64,000 nucleotides of DNA from Aphrophora alni (GCA_963513935.1 OY740774.1:88678385-88742384); one strand, 5' to 3'; counted from the first letter of the stretch, positions 1 through 12,230 are shown. Translations and numbers: made by a program. Notes: generated from the letters alone by a model not told the origin.

Positions 1-1879
1 TTGTAAAAATAGTTATTTTCTAAAGTGTAGGATGATTGAACACATCCTACATGGAAGAACCGCCACTGGATGAAAACATCGTTATTTTTAGAATTATCTC
101 CAGCCGAGAAGTCGCCAACAAAAAATCAGGATAATAATTAAAGCAGCTCTTTTATATGAAAAATATTACCTAATGTAAAGGAATAATGTATTAGTTTTGA
201 AGAAGAGAGGAGGGTGCACGTATACAGGTATTTTGCCCCCTCGTTCGCTTCTTTCTACTACGAGTCATAAATTAGACAATAAACATGTGATGGAAGTGGG
301 CACTAAATTGACATGACACTATATGATACTGACAGACACGCCAAGTGCATCATACGTTACGTCACTTCTCAAACTGTTACTCGTAAACAATAAACTGTGA
401 AAAAGATCACACTAACTTTCTCACCACTCAATTAAAAAACTTAAAAATGTGTAAAAGGTATCCACTGCTGTCTTCTCATAAAAATGTGTCCATACTATTC
501 TTAGATAAAACAAAAGAAGTTTTTATAACTAAATTTTCCCTAGTTTCTTTCTTATATGGGAGGTAAATTGGTAAAAAAGGTATTTATCTCCTTATTAACG
601 CGGCCCTCCCCCCCCATTATTGTTACTTTCAAACTCATAGTATGCCCACAACAAACAGTGCCGACATTATATGTTTTATTTTTGTAACAATGGTACAAGA
701 GTGAAAGTGTACAGAGAATTTTAGTGTTATTCTATGCCCTCCATTATGTTTTAGGCAATATTAGTAGGGTTCTTTGAGATTTTGAAACAATTGGTGAAAA
801 AGGGTTGTTGCATTCTTTGGCGAAATTAGTTGGTGGATCGACTCAGAAAATCCTTTCCTTCACCATTCATCAAACATAGGCGACTGGTGGCGAGAGAGCA
901 AGGGAATGCGATGGGTATGGAAAATCTGTTCCTCGGGAAACAAAGGCGATCCCTAAACTTTTCTTGAAGCAAAGCTAGAGTGTCTACCGTGTGACTGGTA
1001 GCATCTTAGGGAACCAAAATCCAGGTTCCTAGCACGACAAAACTCGTGGAAATCTCTTATAAAAGGCTCAATAATTTTCTCTCCTTGACGTACTTGTTTT
1101 ACAGTAACAAAATTTCATTATTTTCTTCGACCAAATAAGGACCCAAATATGCTCATCGCGCGAACATATCTTTCATCTGAAACATTGTATAGGAACTGAG
1201 GGTTTTCGTATTCCATTGGTAACATTGAGACGCGATAAACAACTCTGGTTTCAACACATTTAATGGTTGATCAGTTTGAATTTTACACACAAATACCACT
1301 GATATTCATTTTCAAAGATGTCCAACGGAGGCGTCTTTTCGGAGAGACGTCGTAGTTTTCATTTCTACTTTAATCACGTTGGTTAGACGGCCAGTACATT
1401 CTTTCTGTTGTAACAAACGTCGGAGCTATCAGCGACACATAACATTAATACATTACTCGGCGGCTGTTAGTGAAATTCTTTTTTTTTAAATCAATAACAG
1501 TTATTGCTAAACTTGGATCACCCCGAACGACCTGTACCGTTTGACCGGAAATAATGCTCTACAATAAAAACTTTTTCTCGGGCCGTAAGAATAATTCTAG
1601 TTTAAACTAACCTCAAACTATAAAACAAGTAGTGTAATCTAACAACAAACAACAATGGAATCAGCTGATCGAAAAATTCACCACATCTGCTAGGATTTCA
1701 ATTATTTGTTTTGGCGCATACAGTATAAGTAGTATAGGGTTTTCAAATCGATTCCCATTACGAAAATGAACTGAAATTATTAATCACCAAAAATGTCAGT
1801 TTGGTAGTTTGCAGTCAAAAAGTGAATATTAATTATGAATTAGTAGTCGTGGGGGAAACCATGACGACGGATTTAAGCA
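1..1879. other. No recognised feature
   Basis: I see no exon, transposase or repeat structure that I can name in this stretch. It is AT-rich, open frames are all short, and a C homopolymer sits near 610. Confidence 0.5.
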
Positions 1880-3115
1880 AAAATAGGATCTAAACTTGTT
1901 TTGCTTGTGACAAACACGTCCGCACAGTAAATCGTATGTTATTTAAATCTAGCTTAAAAGCTGACATGGTTCATTTTTGTTTTTTTGCCATTTGTTCCTG
2001 AAGAACGAGTTTAGTTTTTGCCATTTTGCACACGGTTTTAAATCTTCAAATTTCATTAAAATTTTAACACCTTCAATGGCAGATTTTTTTTTGTTACTAT
2101 CATATGGCAGCTACTCCCAAATTTGATTTATCGAAAAAAGAAAAGAAATATACAGAGATGGGGTCAAAATAGGCTTACAATCCAAATTTGATTTATCGAA
2201 AATAGAAAAGAAATATTCAGAGATGGGGTCAAAATATGCTTACAATCCAAATTTGATTTATCATAAAAAAGAAAAGAAATATTCAGAGATGGGGTCAAAA
2301 TATGCTTACAATCCAAATTTGATTTATCGAAAAAAGAAAAGAAATATTCAGTGATGGGGTCAAAATATGCTTACAATTAATTCAAATTTGATTTATCGAA
2401 AAAAGAAAAGAAATATTCAGAGATGGGGTCAAAATATGCTTACAATCCAAATTTGATTTATCGAAAAAAAGAAAAGAAATATTCAGAGATGGGGTCAAAA
2501 TATGCTTACAATCCAAATTTGATTTATCGAAAAAAGAAAAGAAATATTCAGAGATGGGGTCAAAATATTATTACAATCCAAATTTGATTTATCGAAACCG
2601 AAAAGAAATATTCAGAGATGGGGTCAAAATATGCTTACAATCCAAATTTGATCAAAATCTGTTCACTCGTTCATGTGTTGTAAAGCACTACAGGCCTACA
2701 TACGACATCATTCGAAGAAACCACTTTTCTTATTTAGGGGGCCACAAAACGAAAATCCGCGGATAACGCGATATCGATTTTTGCCCAATCACATAACTTT
2801 GAGTCATTAATCTTCACATTTCATTAAAATTTGAACGAAATCGGTAAGTATTTATAAAATGGCTGATTTATTGTTTGTTTTGAGAATATTCTAATTTTGT
2901 GTTATTTTCATATAGAAGCTGCCCCAAATTTCGGTTTATCGAAAAATTAAAAGAAACATCTAGAGATATGGTCTCAACCAAATTTTATTAAAATCGGTCC
3001 ACTTGTTTTTGTTGTAAAGCATTAGACGTCATTAATAAAAAAACCACTTAAGGGACTTCAAAACTGATATATCCGCAGAAAACTCGACATAACCCATCAC
3101 ATGAGAGAAAGTAAA
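1880..3115 (+). repeat. Dispersed repeat family A, copy containing a 65-bp array
   Basis: Family A is the commonest repeat in the window. Recognisable pieces are a GTCATTAATCTTCACA-like segment, a 'ggtccacttgtttg' segment followed by a poly-T 'aaccactttt' segment, and a terminal 'cataactttctctata' segment. This copy shows them from about 2640 to 3110, with related sequence before the tandem array at 2115-2655. I find no coding frame in any copy, so it looks like a non-autonomous element of unknown class. Boundaries are approximate. Confidence 0.55.
2115..2655. repeat. Tandem array, about 65-bp unit, 8 copies
   Basis: The phrase GATGGGGTCAAAAT recurs at about 2158, 2223, 2289, 2354, 2423, 2489, 2554 and 2618, giving spacings of 64-69 bp. 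Each unit runs from AAATTTGATTTATCG through an A/G-rich stretch to GCTTACAATCC. Units differ by single bases and by a 4-bp insertion in the fourth interval. Open frames read through the array are by-products of the repeat. Confidence 0.9.
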
Positions 3116-4029
3116 TATGTACAAATTGGAAAGTTGAGGGAATATAGATTATTTAATACTAAATCAAAAGTAAACATAAGGGTGCAGTCTAACCAGTAAA
3201 TCCACAAAAAACTGTAAGTGTGATCGTATCATCTCCAATATTTATGCCATAACACTCAGGGGATATTTCTATTGTCATTGAGAGGGAATTGTAGTATAGT
3301 GTGTTGTGAAGGAGAGAGATATTTCAACATGTCTGCCTCGTGATATGTCCAGGGTAAAATCAATCCCAATCTGTGCTGTAAATGGGTGGGTTCAGGGGGG
3401 GGGGGTAGGTTTAGAAATTATATTATTACTATTCAAATTTATTTATATGTAATCGAGGTCCAGTTTAATTTATTTACTTCTTGTTTAGGGAAAAAAACTC
3501 TCGGTTATGAGTTAGTTAAGCGAGACTTGATATAAAATGTGTAAAAGATGGAATCTAACCACAAGATTACGTGAAACAAGGTGTAGATCCAGCTAGAATC
3601 CTTCGGGAAGGTCCTGTTTTAACTCGATCTGTATCTGTATTTATTACGGAATTACAATGAAACTCGTCAACCAATCGCTATGAATTTTAGGGATAAGGTT
3701 GTTTACATCTATACCGAAGGATGTATGTATAAGGTTTAGACTTTATCTCATACCAGTACAATACAGAGAGATTGTGATGGGTTGAAAAATCGATGTCGAC
3801 CATATTTTGTCGATTCTTTGAGTTAGAAATATCTGTCTGTCTGGCTTCTGCTTTACAGCCCAAACCTAGTCACAAACCTAGTTACAAACCCAATCACTAG
3901 TTAAAAATATTAATCTTCGATCATGAGTAAAATGTCAACTAAGTGAGAGTTCGCTCATTTTTACATCTGCGATACTACTTCACCTCTTTCTCGTGCCTTT
4001 AAAACTCCCATCCCCTCTCCTCAAAAGCT
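3116..4029. other. Gene-free stretch with one family F repeat
   Basis: No exon is recognised. Around 3530-3635 lies a short dispersed repeat (family F) with the core GTGTAGATCCAGCTAGAATC followed by CCTTCGGGAA. The same core recurs at 7035-7140 (reverse), 50410-50510 and 50650-50745. Confidence 0.5.
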
Positions 4030-4430
4030 CAGGTATAGTGTGTTAAAGCCTGGCAATAACTGTATTTACAGATTTTTAGGGTCCATAAGTAAAACTATGG
4101 ACCCTTATAATTTCACACTCGTGTCTGTCTATAAGTTGCAATCATTCTACACAGACAAAGCGATAAAATTCTATATATTTCAAACTTTGCATTTATATTC
4201 TTTTTATTGTCCCACATATTGGAAAAATATAGCGGTAACAAAAAAATGACTTTGGGATAGTTGAGTGCCAAAAAGTATAGAGTTGAAAAAAATTTATTTT
4301 TGGAAATATTACGTGTGGAGTAATAAATAAAAGTAGAAGTTATTCTAATTACGAATATCTATGTTTATTTGACGAAAAAAATAATCTGTTGACGCTAGGC
4401 CAAACTTAAAGTGTCAGATATCATATTCCC
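4030..4430 (+). repeat. Dispersed repeat family B, copy 1
   Basis: This stretch shares with 4620-4960 (same strand) and 9060-9460 (opposite strand) a 'gtgtctgtct' segment, a 'tatatatttcaaact' segment, a 'cattttattc'-like segment ending in a 'tgtttatttga' phrase, and 'gttgacgcta'. No protein similarity is evident. A 69-codon open frame here is repeat sequence, not a gene. Confidence 0.6.
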
Positions 4431-4619
4431 CCCCCCCCCTCTCTAACATGAATACGGCGTGACCTACAAATAAGAAAAAAATAGTTTTCCCATAACAAAT
4501 ACAACTTAATTTAACCACACAACGAGAAATACGGAGCGTATAAGTTTTAAAGTTTTTCTGAGACGTGAGACGAAAAATTCAATAGCAAATTAAAAGATGA
4601 ATTGGATTTTCATTGAATC

Positions 4620-4960
4620 TTCTTTATTAGGGTCTGTAGGTAAAACGAGACGGTTAAAATTTCACCTGCGTGTCTGTCTGTAAGTCGCAACCAATCTACA
4701 CATACAAGGGGAGATATATCCTATATATTTCAAACTTGGCATTTATATTCTTTTTTATTGTTCCACAAAGAAAAACAGTAAGATAAAAACTACCTTGGAG
4801 TAGTTAATAAGGGGCAAAAACTACCCAGCTGAAAAATTTTATTTTTTTAAATATGTGTGGCGTATCAAATAAAAGTTATTCTGATTACGAATATATATGT
4901 TTATTTGATGAAGAAAATATGTTGACGCTATGCCGTTTAAAAGACTTCGAAGTTAAAGAT
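4620..4960 (+). repeat. Dispersed repeat family B, copy 2
   Basis: Second direct copy of the family that starts at 4030. It shares the 'gggtctgtaggtaaaac' type opening, the 'gtctgtctgtaagtcgcaa' segment and the 'ttgacgctatgcc' ending. Divergence between the copies is high enough that both look old. Confidence 0.6.
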
Positions 4961-6009
4961 TAAAAGATGGATTGCATTTTCATTGATTTCTCTTTTAATT
5001 TTAATTTTTGTTAATTCTACACAGCACCCCTTATTAAAATACCCACCAGCCACCACTGGTCTGTGAATATTTTTTTGTCACTTGACACACTATACAGTGG
5101 CTACAATAGGTTTACAAAATAAACTAGTAAAATATTATTTATTCCATGTATTAAAATATATCACAGAAATGGGGTCTGCTGCACATAACACTACAAAGAT
5201 ACATAACACTACAATACTATAACAACACTAAAAAAAAGAAAGATAATTTTAGAGGCAATGAGATTTTATTTGTTTTTGTTCTGATCGTGTGTCAATTAAC
5301 TTCTTAAAAAATTAATAAATCAATATATCGCTTCATTAGTTGTTTTAAAATGATAACAAAATGAATACAATGGGACTGTATTTAGATTGATCTTTGCCCT
5401 CCATGAGTTGCTTGTCACTGGTCAAATATTCTCTTCATCTTTTAAATTTAATTTGCTTTGTAAGTTTTCAACGTTCTTTGAAAACGATTGAGCTAAACTA
5501 AATAAATCTCTTAATTCGACTATTTGGTATGTCGTCTCTATTTTTGTACGTACGTTTGTCTGTTTATGGATAAACGTGAGAACCGATAATTATGAAACTC
5601 ATTAGTAAAGTTCTTTGTAAATAAGTTGAACGATCTGTACAAGTATTTTTCATTTTAAATGATAGATACTGATAACAGTTATTCCACTGTTCCAACCAGC
5701 AATTCCGCGCACGAAATATTAAAAAAATTCGTGTGAACGCAGTATAACAAACACTTGAAATGAAAAATCAAATTTCAATTGTTTTAATTTCTCTGCAGCA
5801 CTTTCTAACCTAACCAAAATATTAAAACTTCCTCACTACTTTTTAATATTACTTACTCAGCAAACAAAGTATAAGTGAAGTTTGCTAATCCCTAAAACTT
5901 CGACGTTTTTGACTGACCACGTTTCATGACCTCAAGAAACCGAAAAATTTTTTTTTTCTACATTCAGAAAAATATAATCCGTTTTAAATACTAAATTTGC
6001 AGATTTTAA
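4961..6009. other. No recognised feature
   Basis: AT-rich sequence without an exon, transposon end or tandem structure that I can support. Confidence 0.5.
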
Positions 6010-6325
6010 TCCGGAAGCGCCGAGACACTGGCAAGACCAAAGCAAGTGGAGACTTTTTAATATTTACACATCTATGAGGGTCGTTAGAGCCTAGCCAACG
6101 TCTCAACTAAGTAGTGATACACACAATTACAAGGATCAAAAACCTGCGTAACAAATGTTTTAAATGTATGAATTTACCCAACTGGGTAAGGCCGTTCGAT
6201 CTAACAATACAGTTTAATATTTCCTACGTGACTTATGACACCAACTTTTGGCTAATATATTTAGATGATCTTTTGTAGTGCATTCTATGATGGGGCTGGG
6301 TAAGTATCATGATGGCGCACATATG
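6010..6325 (+). repeat. Dispersed repeat family C, copy 1
   Basis: This matches 32640-32935 on the same strand. Shared pieces in order are 'gccgag', 'tggagacttt', 'acacaattacaagg', 'accaacttttgg' and the terminal 'ctgggtaagta.catgatgg'. No open frame is conserved between the copies. Confidence 0.6.
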
Positions 6326-6412
6326 TTGTATGAATTAAAAACAAAAATATCAAATAAATTTACATAACAGTTGCACTATTTTGTTCCCTGTGATTTTCTC
6401 TAAACCTTAATA

Positions 6413-6810
6413 CAGGGTGATTCACAAAGATATGCAGAAACTTTGGGAGCTCATTCTACATGTAAAAGTAAAGAAAAAAGTTATATAAACATAGTTAAAT
6501 ATGTTTTTTTACTCCAATTTTTGAATTTCACACAGGTTTTCTTAAAAACTAATTGACTTACAGCTCTGGGACCTACTTTATTCAATTTGCCAGGTCAAAA
6601 ACCATAAGAAACAATTGAATTTGCCTTTTAATTTACCTTTCCAGAATTCCAGGAGGCCCTTATTTAACCAGGGTACAAAATTCTGGGGGAAATATTTCGC
6701 TAGCCGTAACTCGCTAACGAAGCATTTCTGGACCTATCTTTATAAAACTTATTTTAATTACTTTTCATGTAAAATGAGCTCCCGAAGTTTCTGTATAGTG
6801 AATCACCCTG
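6413..6810. mobile_element. Tc1/mariner-type MITE, 398 bp
   Basis: The element starts CAGGGTGATTCAC and ends GTGAATCACCCTG. It is flanked by TA on each side (6411-6412 and 6811-6812), the target duplication of Tc1/mariner elements. The inverted repeats extend imperfectly for about 60 bp, sharing GGGAGCTCATT. The interior has no transposase, so it is non-autonomous. A decayed relative lies at 22030-22145, and a short interior match, 'aacgaagcatttctggac', recurs near 30940. Confidence 0.85.
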
Positions 6811-6825
6811 TATAGTTTTAATATA

Positions 6826-8489
6826 AGTTATTTATATTTATCACTGAATTACAGTAAAATTCAAACAATAGTCCGAGCGTTACTCTTCCAACGAATTGGG
6901 CTATCCGCCACCAATGGTAGGAGGAATTGTTCATTTTTTAAAAATTAAAACAATCAGGATTCCAAGGATTATAATATAGATTCACATTTACTGCCATTGT
7001 GTTACCCTCAGGGTTTCATTATAGTGAGTACTGGCAAGGCAATCCCGAGCTACCTAGCTGGATCTACATCTACTTTATGTTATATTAAGTGAAATTTCTC
7101 TTTCATCTTTCCTATTAGGTCTCCTTTTGATCAATTCTTGTTGTCTTTTTAGCCTAATTTTATTAGAGTATTCGAGGGTTTGTGGTTTTTATTTTAAGTT
7201 ATCCTTTTCCTTTTTTTAATAAGGCGATGATGACCGAGAGGTTTACCACTGAGATCTCAATGAATGGTAAATCACAATGGATGAAGCCAGTCTTGCATTT
7301 AACTTTTATTATTTCTCCTTGCGATGTGATTTGTTCAAGTGTATAAGGATCTGTTACTCCTTTGTCTATGAATTTTGTCACGTCACTTTATAAGGACGAT
7401 TTATTAAAATATTTAAGGAGAGAATTCTACTGTACACTAAACGACTAGTAAATACAATTTCAAACAGGATCTAAAAATCAATATATTTCTAATCATTATA
7501 ATGTTTACAAGTTTTCTCTCTCAATTACAACGGAATATCGCAATGACGGAAATAACAGCGTAAGATAGCTCACGCCTCGCGACATGTGCCAAAACCAAGA
7601 CATAACAAACCAGTTTTATCATGCATTACGTATGCATAACGGAGCTTACGGTTTTGACGAGTGTATTAAGGAAATAATTATCACCATGCACTCATCCAAC
7701 AACAAATCGATTGCATGTTGAAGAGTCGGCATGAACACAATGCTTTATAATGACTTCTCATTCAACGAGATCCTGTAATTGGATTATTAAAATTGTTGCT
7801 CCAAGATTGTACAATCATTCTGTCATTATTTTATTGCGAATAAAACAACAATGTACTGCAATCAGATCATGTAAATGTAAGACATGTTAAATTATATTGC
7901 TAGATCAAGGGGTCTTACCCAGTAGGGTAAATTTGTTTTAAATAGTTGTTGCACATGTTTTCTGAACCTCGACGATTCTATCTGATCTCGTAACTATACG
8001 AATATCACAATTCTTGGGAGATCTGGGTTCGAAATTTTATTTTTAACAATAATTTCACTATTTGTCATCGTAGGGAGATGCACAGTCTGCTAATTTCTGT
8101 ATAATTTAGTGTGTTATAAGTTGAATAACGCACGAGATATATGAAGAAAATACTGTTACAAATGGTCGTCATTTTGAGATGTTTATTTAGATTTTTTCTG
8201 AATTTCAGTTGGGTTCTATATGATCACAGTATAGAGTCCAATACCAAATTTTATATTCCTATCGTAATGTTTGTGAACGGTTAGTGCTTTTTTCTGTTTT
8301 CTTCGATTTTTCTAAATTTCAATAGGGAGAGGTCATTTTTTAAATTAAGAACCGTTTGCGCATAGCAACCGCGCAGGCTGTCACGTGACGCCCGCTCAAG
8401 GTTAGCCACACTTGCCCAGTCCCCAACTATGCAGTCAGTTGATTTCATGTCTCTACCACTGTTGGTTCTATCGTAACACTGCTTTGTTT
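6826..8489. other. Gene-free stretch with a reverse family F copy
   Basis: At about 7035-7140 the minus strand carries the family F core (GTAGATCCAGCTAG). A 60-codon minus-strand frame at 7199-7381 is not recognised and has no supporting context. The 8340-8480 part has a more GC-rich tract that may be the 5' flank of the mariner fragment that follows. Confidence 0.4.
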
Positions 8490-8580
8490 ATCGCCATGTT
8501 AATCAATAAACCCGCCGATTGTGAAGTGCGCTTGCTTATTCGGTTTTTAAACGCATTAAACGTTCGTCCCAGTTGTACAC
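8490..8580 (+). pseudogene. Mariner transposase N-terminal fragment
   Basis: From the ATG at about 8496 a short frame reads INKPADCEVRLLIRFLNALN. This is the start of the DNA-binding helix-turn-helix domain of a mariner transposase family widespread in insects. The similarity stops after about 28 codons and no downstream transposase motifs follow, so only the 5' end of the coding region remains. The catalytic part of a mariner remnant is at 14640-15190, but a common origin cannot be shown. Confidence 0.6.
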
Positions 8581-9059
8581 GTATATAGCACACCTACAGT
8601 CCCCTGTATCAAATTCAGTGTTCCTATTTTAATTTTGTGGTCGCTATCGTGCTGTCATAAGACATCGACGACGAACACACGGCATGTTGAAAAACACCTT
8701 CTCGGCTTCCTGAGGCCATGAAACGTGAAGTTCGGTCAAACAAAAGGGTCAAGCATGTGTTAAAACACACGTCTTAGGGACAACTATTTATAAATTCGAA
8801 GTCTTCAAGTGATAGTTTAAATTGTACAAAGAGACACGCGCGTGAAATTATAAATAACCTTGGTTTTACCTAATGACCCCTAATAAACCAATGAAAATAC
8901 AATCCATCTTTTAATGACTATTGAATTGTTTGTAATACTTATACGATACGCTTTTCAGATTGTGTGATTAAATGGAGTTGTATTCGTCATAAGAAAAACT
9001 ATAATTATGATTTCGCATTCAAATATTCTTCTTTTTTTCTTTTCTTTTCTTTTTTTTTT

Positions 9060-9460
9060 TCATTTTGTAGGACACGCCGAGTTTAAGTTAGATGGGGAAG
9101 ATGTAATATTTGACACTTTAAATGTAGGATATTAATTTGTTTGTCAAATAAACATATATATTCCTAAAATCAGAGTAACTTCTAATTTTATTTGATGTCC
9201 CACACACAATATTTCAAACAAAAAAACTAATTTCAACTCGATAATTTTAGCCCCGTAACTAACCCAAGGTCATTTTTGTTACCGCTAAAAATTTTCCTAT
9301 CCGTGGGACAATACAAAGTTTGAATATATAGGATTTATCATTTTGTCTGTATAGACTGGGGTTCCGACATACAGATAGACAGACGGTCAGAGATAAGCTC
9401 GTGAAATTATAAGAGTCCTTGGTGTTATCTACGACCCTAAAAACGGAGGTCAAAATTTGT
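9060..9460 (-). repeat. Dispersed repeat family B, copy 3 (reverse)
   Basis: Reverse-complement copy of the family at 4030 and 4620, with 'gtcaaataaacatatatattc', 'ttgttaccgcta' and 'agacagacgg' segments in mirrored order. The 64-codon minus-strand frame at 9259-9453 is repeat sequence. Confidence 0.55.
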
Positions 9461-9478
9461 TACGATTAACAAAATTAT

Positions 9479-10960
9479 CCTACACTTCGTGTATTGTACT
9501 GGGTAAGTGAAAAAGATAATTATATCAATAGAGAGTCGCTTTCATATCAATGTTGTGACACGTTTCTTCATTGGCAGATCCCATCTATACAGGGGTGGTG
9601 AAAAGTCCCGGAACGGGTTAATATTTTTTTAACCATTACAGATGGAACTATTTAACTTGGTACACTGTTACTGGGCATAAAACACTATTTTACCACAATT
9701 TCAATGAGCCGCTACCACTTCGGGGGGACGGCCCACAAGGAGTCAGAAGAAAAATTTAAATAAGAGCGTGGGTTGAGTTGTACATCAAATTAAAGGTCGT
9801 TAATAGCAGAGTCCAATGCCACAAATCCGACTTCAAACGAACAACCGAGCAGGAAATGGCAGCCATTCAAAGATGGCTTGAATTTGAAATTTTGAGGTGC
9901 TGAAAAGTCTTGAATCGGTTTAGTAATTTATTACCTAGAAGAGTAAATTTTAGCAAATTCAACAGGTTGATATTCCTACTTTAACATTGGAATGTTTAAA
10001 CGAAAGATCTCAGAGTTGGAAGGAAAATTAAATGTGTTACATTAGATTAGACGCAGCTACTTATCAACTTATAAAAATTTCAAATTCAAGCCATCTTTGA
10101 ATGGCTGCCATTTTCGGCTCGGTTGTCCGTTTGAAGTCGGATTTGTGGCATTGTACTCTGCTGTTAAAGACCTTTAATTTGATGTACAACTCAACCTATG
10201 CTCTCGTTTAGGATTTTCTTCCGACTCCTTGTGGGCCGTCCTACATTAGAGGTTAAGGGTCAAGTAGAACTCTAAAAAATAGCTTTATAGCTCCAACACT
10301 GATTTCTGGGCATTTGTTTTGAAACCTGTACCGAGTAAACATTTTCCAGCTATCTTTAACACTCAACGCCATAGTAACTTTCATTAACTTTAAAACGCCG
10401 CCATTTTGTTTAGGGTGAACCTTTTGAAGTCGGATTTGCGGCATTGTATTCTACTAAATTAGACCTTTAATTTGATGTACAATTCAACCCACGCTCTCAT
10501 TTAAGATTTTCTTCCGACTCCTTGTGGGCCGTCCCCCCGAAGTGGTAGCGGCTCATTGGAATTGTGGTAAAATAGTTTTTATGCCCAGTAACAGTGTACC
10601 AAGTTATATGGTTCCATCTGTAACGGTTCAAAAAATATTAACCCGTTCCGGGACTTTTCACCACCCCTGTATTTCAATAAATGTCGGTCACTATTGCAAA
10701 TTTAGAAATGTTAAAAATATCATCAGTGGTGATTCTTTCATGTAGGATGTGAGGAATCATCCTACACTTCGTGTATTGGGTAAGTAAAAACATAATTATA
10801 TCAATAGAGAGTCGCTTTCATATCAATGTTATGTGACACGTTTCTTCATTGGCAGATCCCATCTATATAGTATTTCAATATATCAGGTCACTATTGCAAA
10901 TTTAGAAATGTTAAAAATATCATCAGTGGTGATTCTTTCATGTAGGATGTGAGGAATCAT
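9479..10960. repeat. 200-bp tandem duplication, first copy split by a MITE
   Basis: Unit 1 is 9479-9589 plus 10670-10760. Unit 2 is 10761-10960, and a third copy begins but stops after 10 bp (cctacacttc at 10961). Both units carry cctacacttcgtgtattg, a 'gagagtcgctttcatatcaa' segment and 'gtaggatgtgaggaatcat'. Unit 1 contains the 1080-bp element at 9590-10669. Unit 2 has no element but shows the sequence TA-TAG-TA at the matching point. Confidence 0.85.
9590..10669. mobile_element. Foldback MITE with long inverted arms, TA-flanked
   Basis: The ends are CAGGGGTGGTGAAAAG and its reverse complement CTTTTCACCACCCCTG, with TA directly outside both (9588-9589 and 10670-10671). The inverted match runs more than 170 bp inwards, through the phrase GACTCCTTGTGGGCCGTCC. 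A further copy of that subterminal block sits internally at about 10080-10245, so the element has one left-type and two right-type arms. There is no transposase. TA target choice and end structure fit a Tc1/mariner-mobilised element. Confidence 0.85.
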
Positions 10961-10971
10961 CCTACACTTCA

Positions 10972-11149
10972 AAAAATCAACTTTTTTACAAGGAGAATAT
11001 TATACGTTTATGTAAACATTAAATCGAAAAGAAATACGTTTTGTTGGGAATTAATGTGCAGACGTGTTGAACAAAGTGTTAGCAGTGAAATCGATAAACA
11101 GACCTGAACTGTTATGCCTTATCCAAGAAGCTAGCTATGCAAGTCATTA
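10972..11149. other. No recognised feature
   Basis: Short non-coding interval between the 200-bp duplication and the LINE remnant. Confidence 0.4.
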
Positions 11150-11540
11150 GCATATAAGCTCAGGGCACCTCAGGTCTAAAAATGAGCAAACTCACTTCCC
11201 ACCTCCTCCTCTAAGCATCCATAAGAAGGTGTATTAAGGAAGGTAATACGGTTAGTTACAGGGTAGTGTCATCTGAGAAAACTCTACTCGGATGGGCGTA
11301 TTTACTGGAGTGTTTCTGTACCCTAAGTGATATATTTCCTGCAAGAGGAAACCGTAGAGCACCTGATTTTCGAATACGAATGTCTAGATCGAGGCAGGTC
11401 GGAGATCTTTAGATTTTTGATAAACACACAATTCCTTAAGACATCCTTGACAGGAAGATTTTTGAAATTCTTGGAACTAACAAGCTGGTAATGTTTAAGG
11501 ATATCGAACCCTATATTACCTATTTGAGAACACAATAAGC
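11150..11540 (+). pseudogene. LINE ORF2 C-terminal fragment
   Basis: Conceptual reading shows RLVTG, a stop, then CHLRKLYSDG, and later EETVEHLIFEYECLDRGR. This is the cysteine/histidine-rich region after the RNase H domain of R1/jockey-like non-LTR retrotransposons (pattern L.TG.C.LR...C..C..EEET.EH...C..L). Several stops and a frameshift break it, and the usual C residues are partly lost (EY where EC is expected). Only the 3' end survives, as expected from 5'-truncated retrotransposition. Confidence 0.6.
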
Positions 11541-12019
11541 CCTTGTGGCTGTCAAGAAAAAGAAGGAATATCTCGTATCAAAGTGTAGGTCATTGAAAAA
11601 CGTCCTCACTGAGTCGCTATAACATTATACATAATATAAAATGTAGTTTTCTTTCCTCGGTCCTACCGTTGTTCAATATCAGTTCTAAATAAATATTGAG
11701 CTTAACTTGTGAGATTGTATAGCGTACTTGATAGAATAAAACTTGATCACAAATTCTCATCAATAGTACTTTTATTTATCCAAACTCGTTTCAACGACAA
11801 AGTAGCCATCTTCAGTGATGCATGAACTAGATATTCTGAACTTATGATTTCATTCCCCATAAATTGCACATGAACAACAGCTGGTGCCAATTCAGTTTTG
11901 ATTACCTGGACACAATCTAAATTGATTTTGTAATATAATATGTGTTCTTGCCCCGATAACTAAACTAATGTTATATTTGAATAAATAAACGTACGATTTG
12001 TGCAAATTTGTTTTATTTA
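11541..12019. other. Gene-free stretch with a family G repeat
   Basis: At about 11740-11840 lies TTTCAACGACAAAGTAGCC followed by ATCTTCAGTGATG (family G). Related copies are at 43990-44085 (same strand) and 46885-47040 (reverse). The motif resembles the terminal-repeat hairpin sequence common at ends of Penelope-like elements; this is an inference from pattern only. Confidence 0.45.
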
Positions 12020-12230
12020 CACGAAATGGTATTTACTAATATAGAATAAGATTTACTAAAATACAGGTAATGGGAAAGTTAATTGTAAATCTCTTGCTAA
12101 TAATTATTATATGACCAGTAAGTAATCACCAATATTTAGATGTATTATTATCTACTATTAATTGTATAGTCGTGCTTATAATTTTTCTTTCGATAGTAGT
12201 GTAAAATCAAAATCGTCACTGGATCAAAAC
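12020..12230 (+). repeat. Dispersed repeat family D, copy 1
   Basis: The diagnostic phrases are CAGGTAATGGGAAAGTTAAT, 'gaccagtaagtaatcaccaa' and TATTTAGATGTATTATTAT. Further copies are at 16690-16870 (reverse), 27230-27660, 29270-29370 (reverse) and 35895-36095. Confidence 0.65.

Noticed and set aside
2115..2655. Array of similar units considered as a CRISPR
   Set aside because: Whole 65-bp units repeat without unique spacers, and the context is eukaryotic.
7199..7381. 60-codon minus-strand frame
   Set aside because: Not recognised, and length is within chance expectation.
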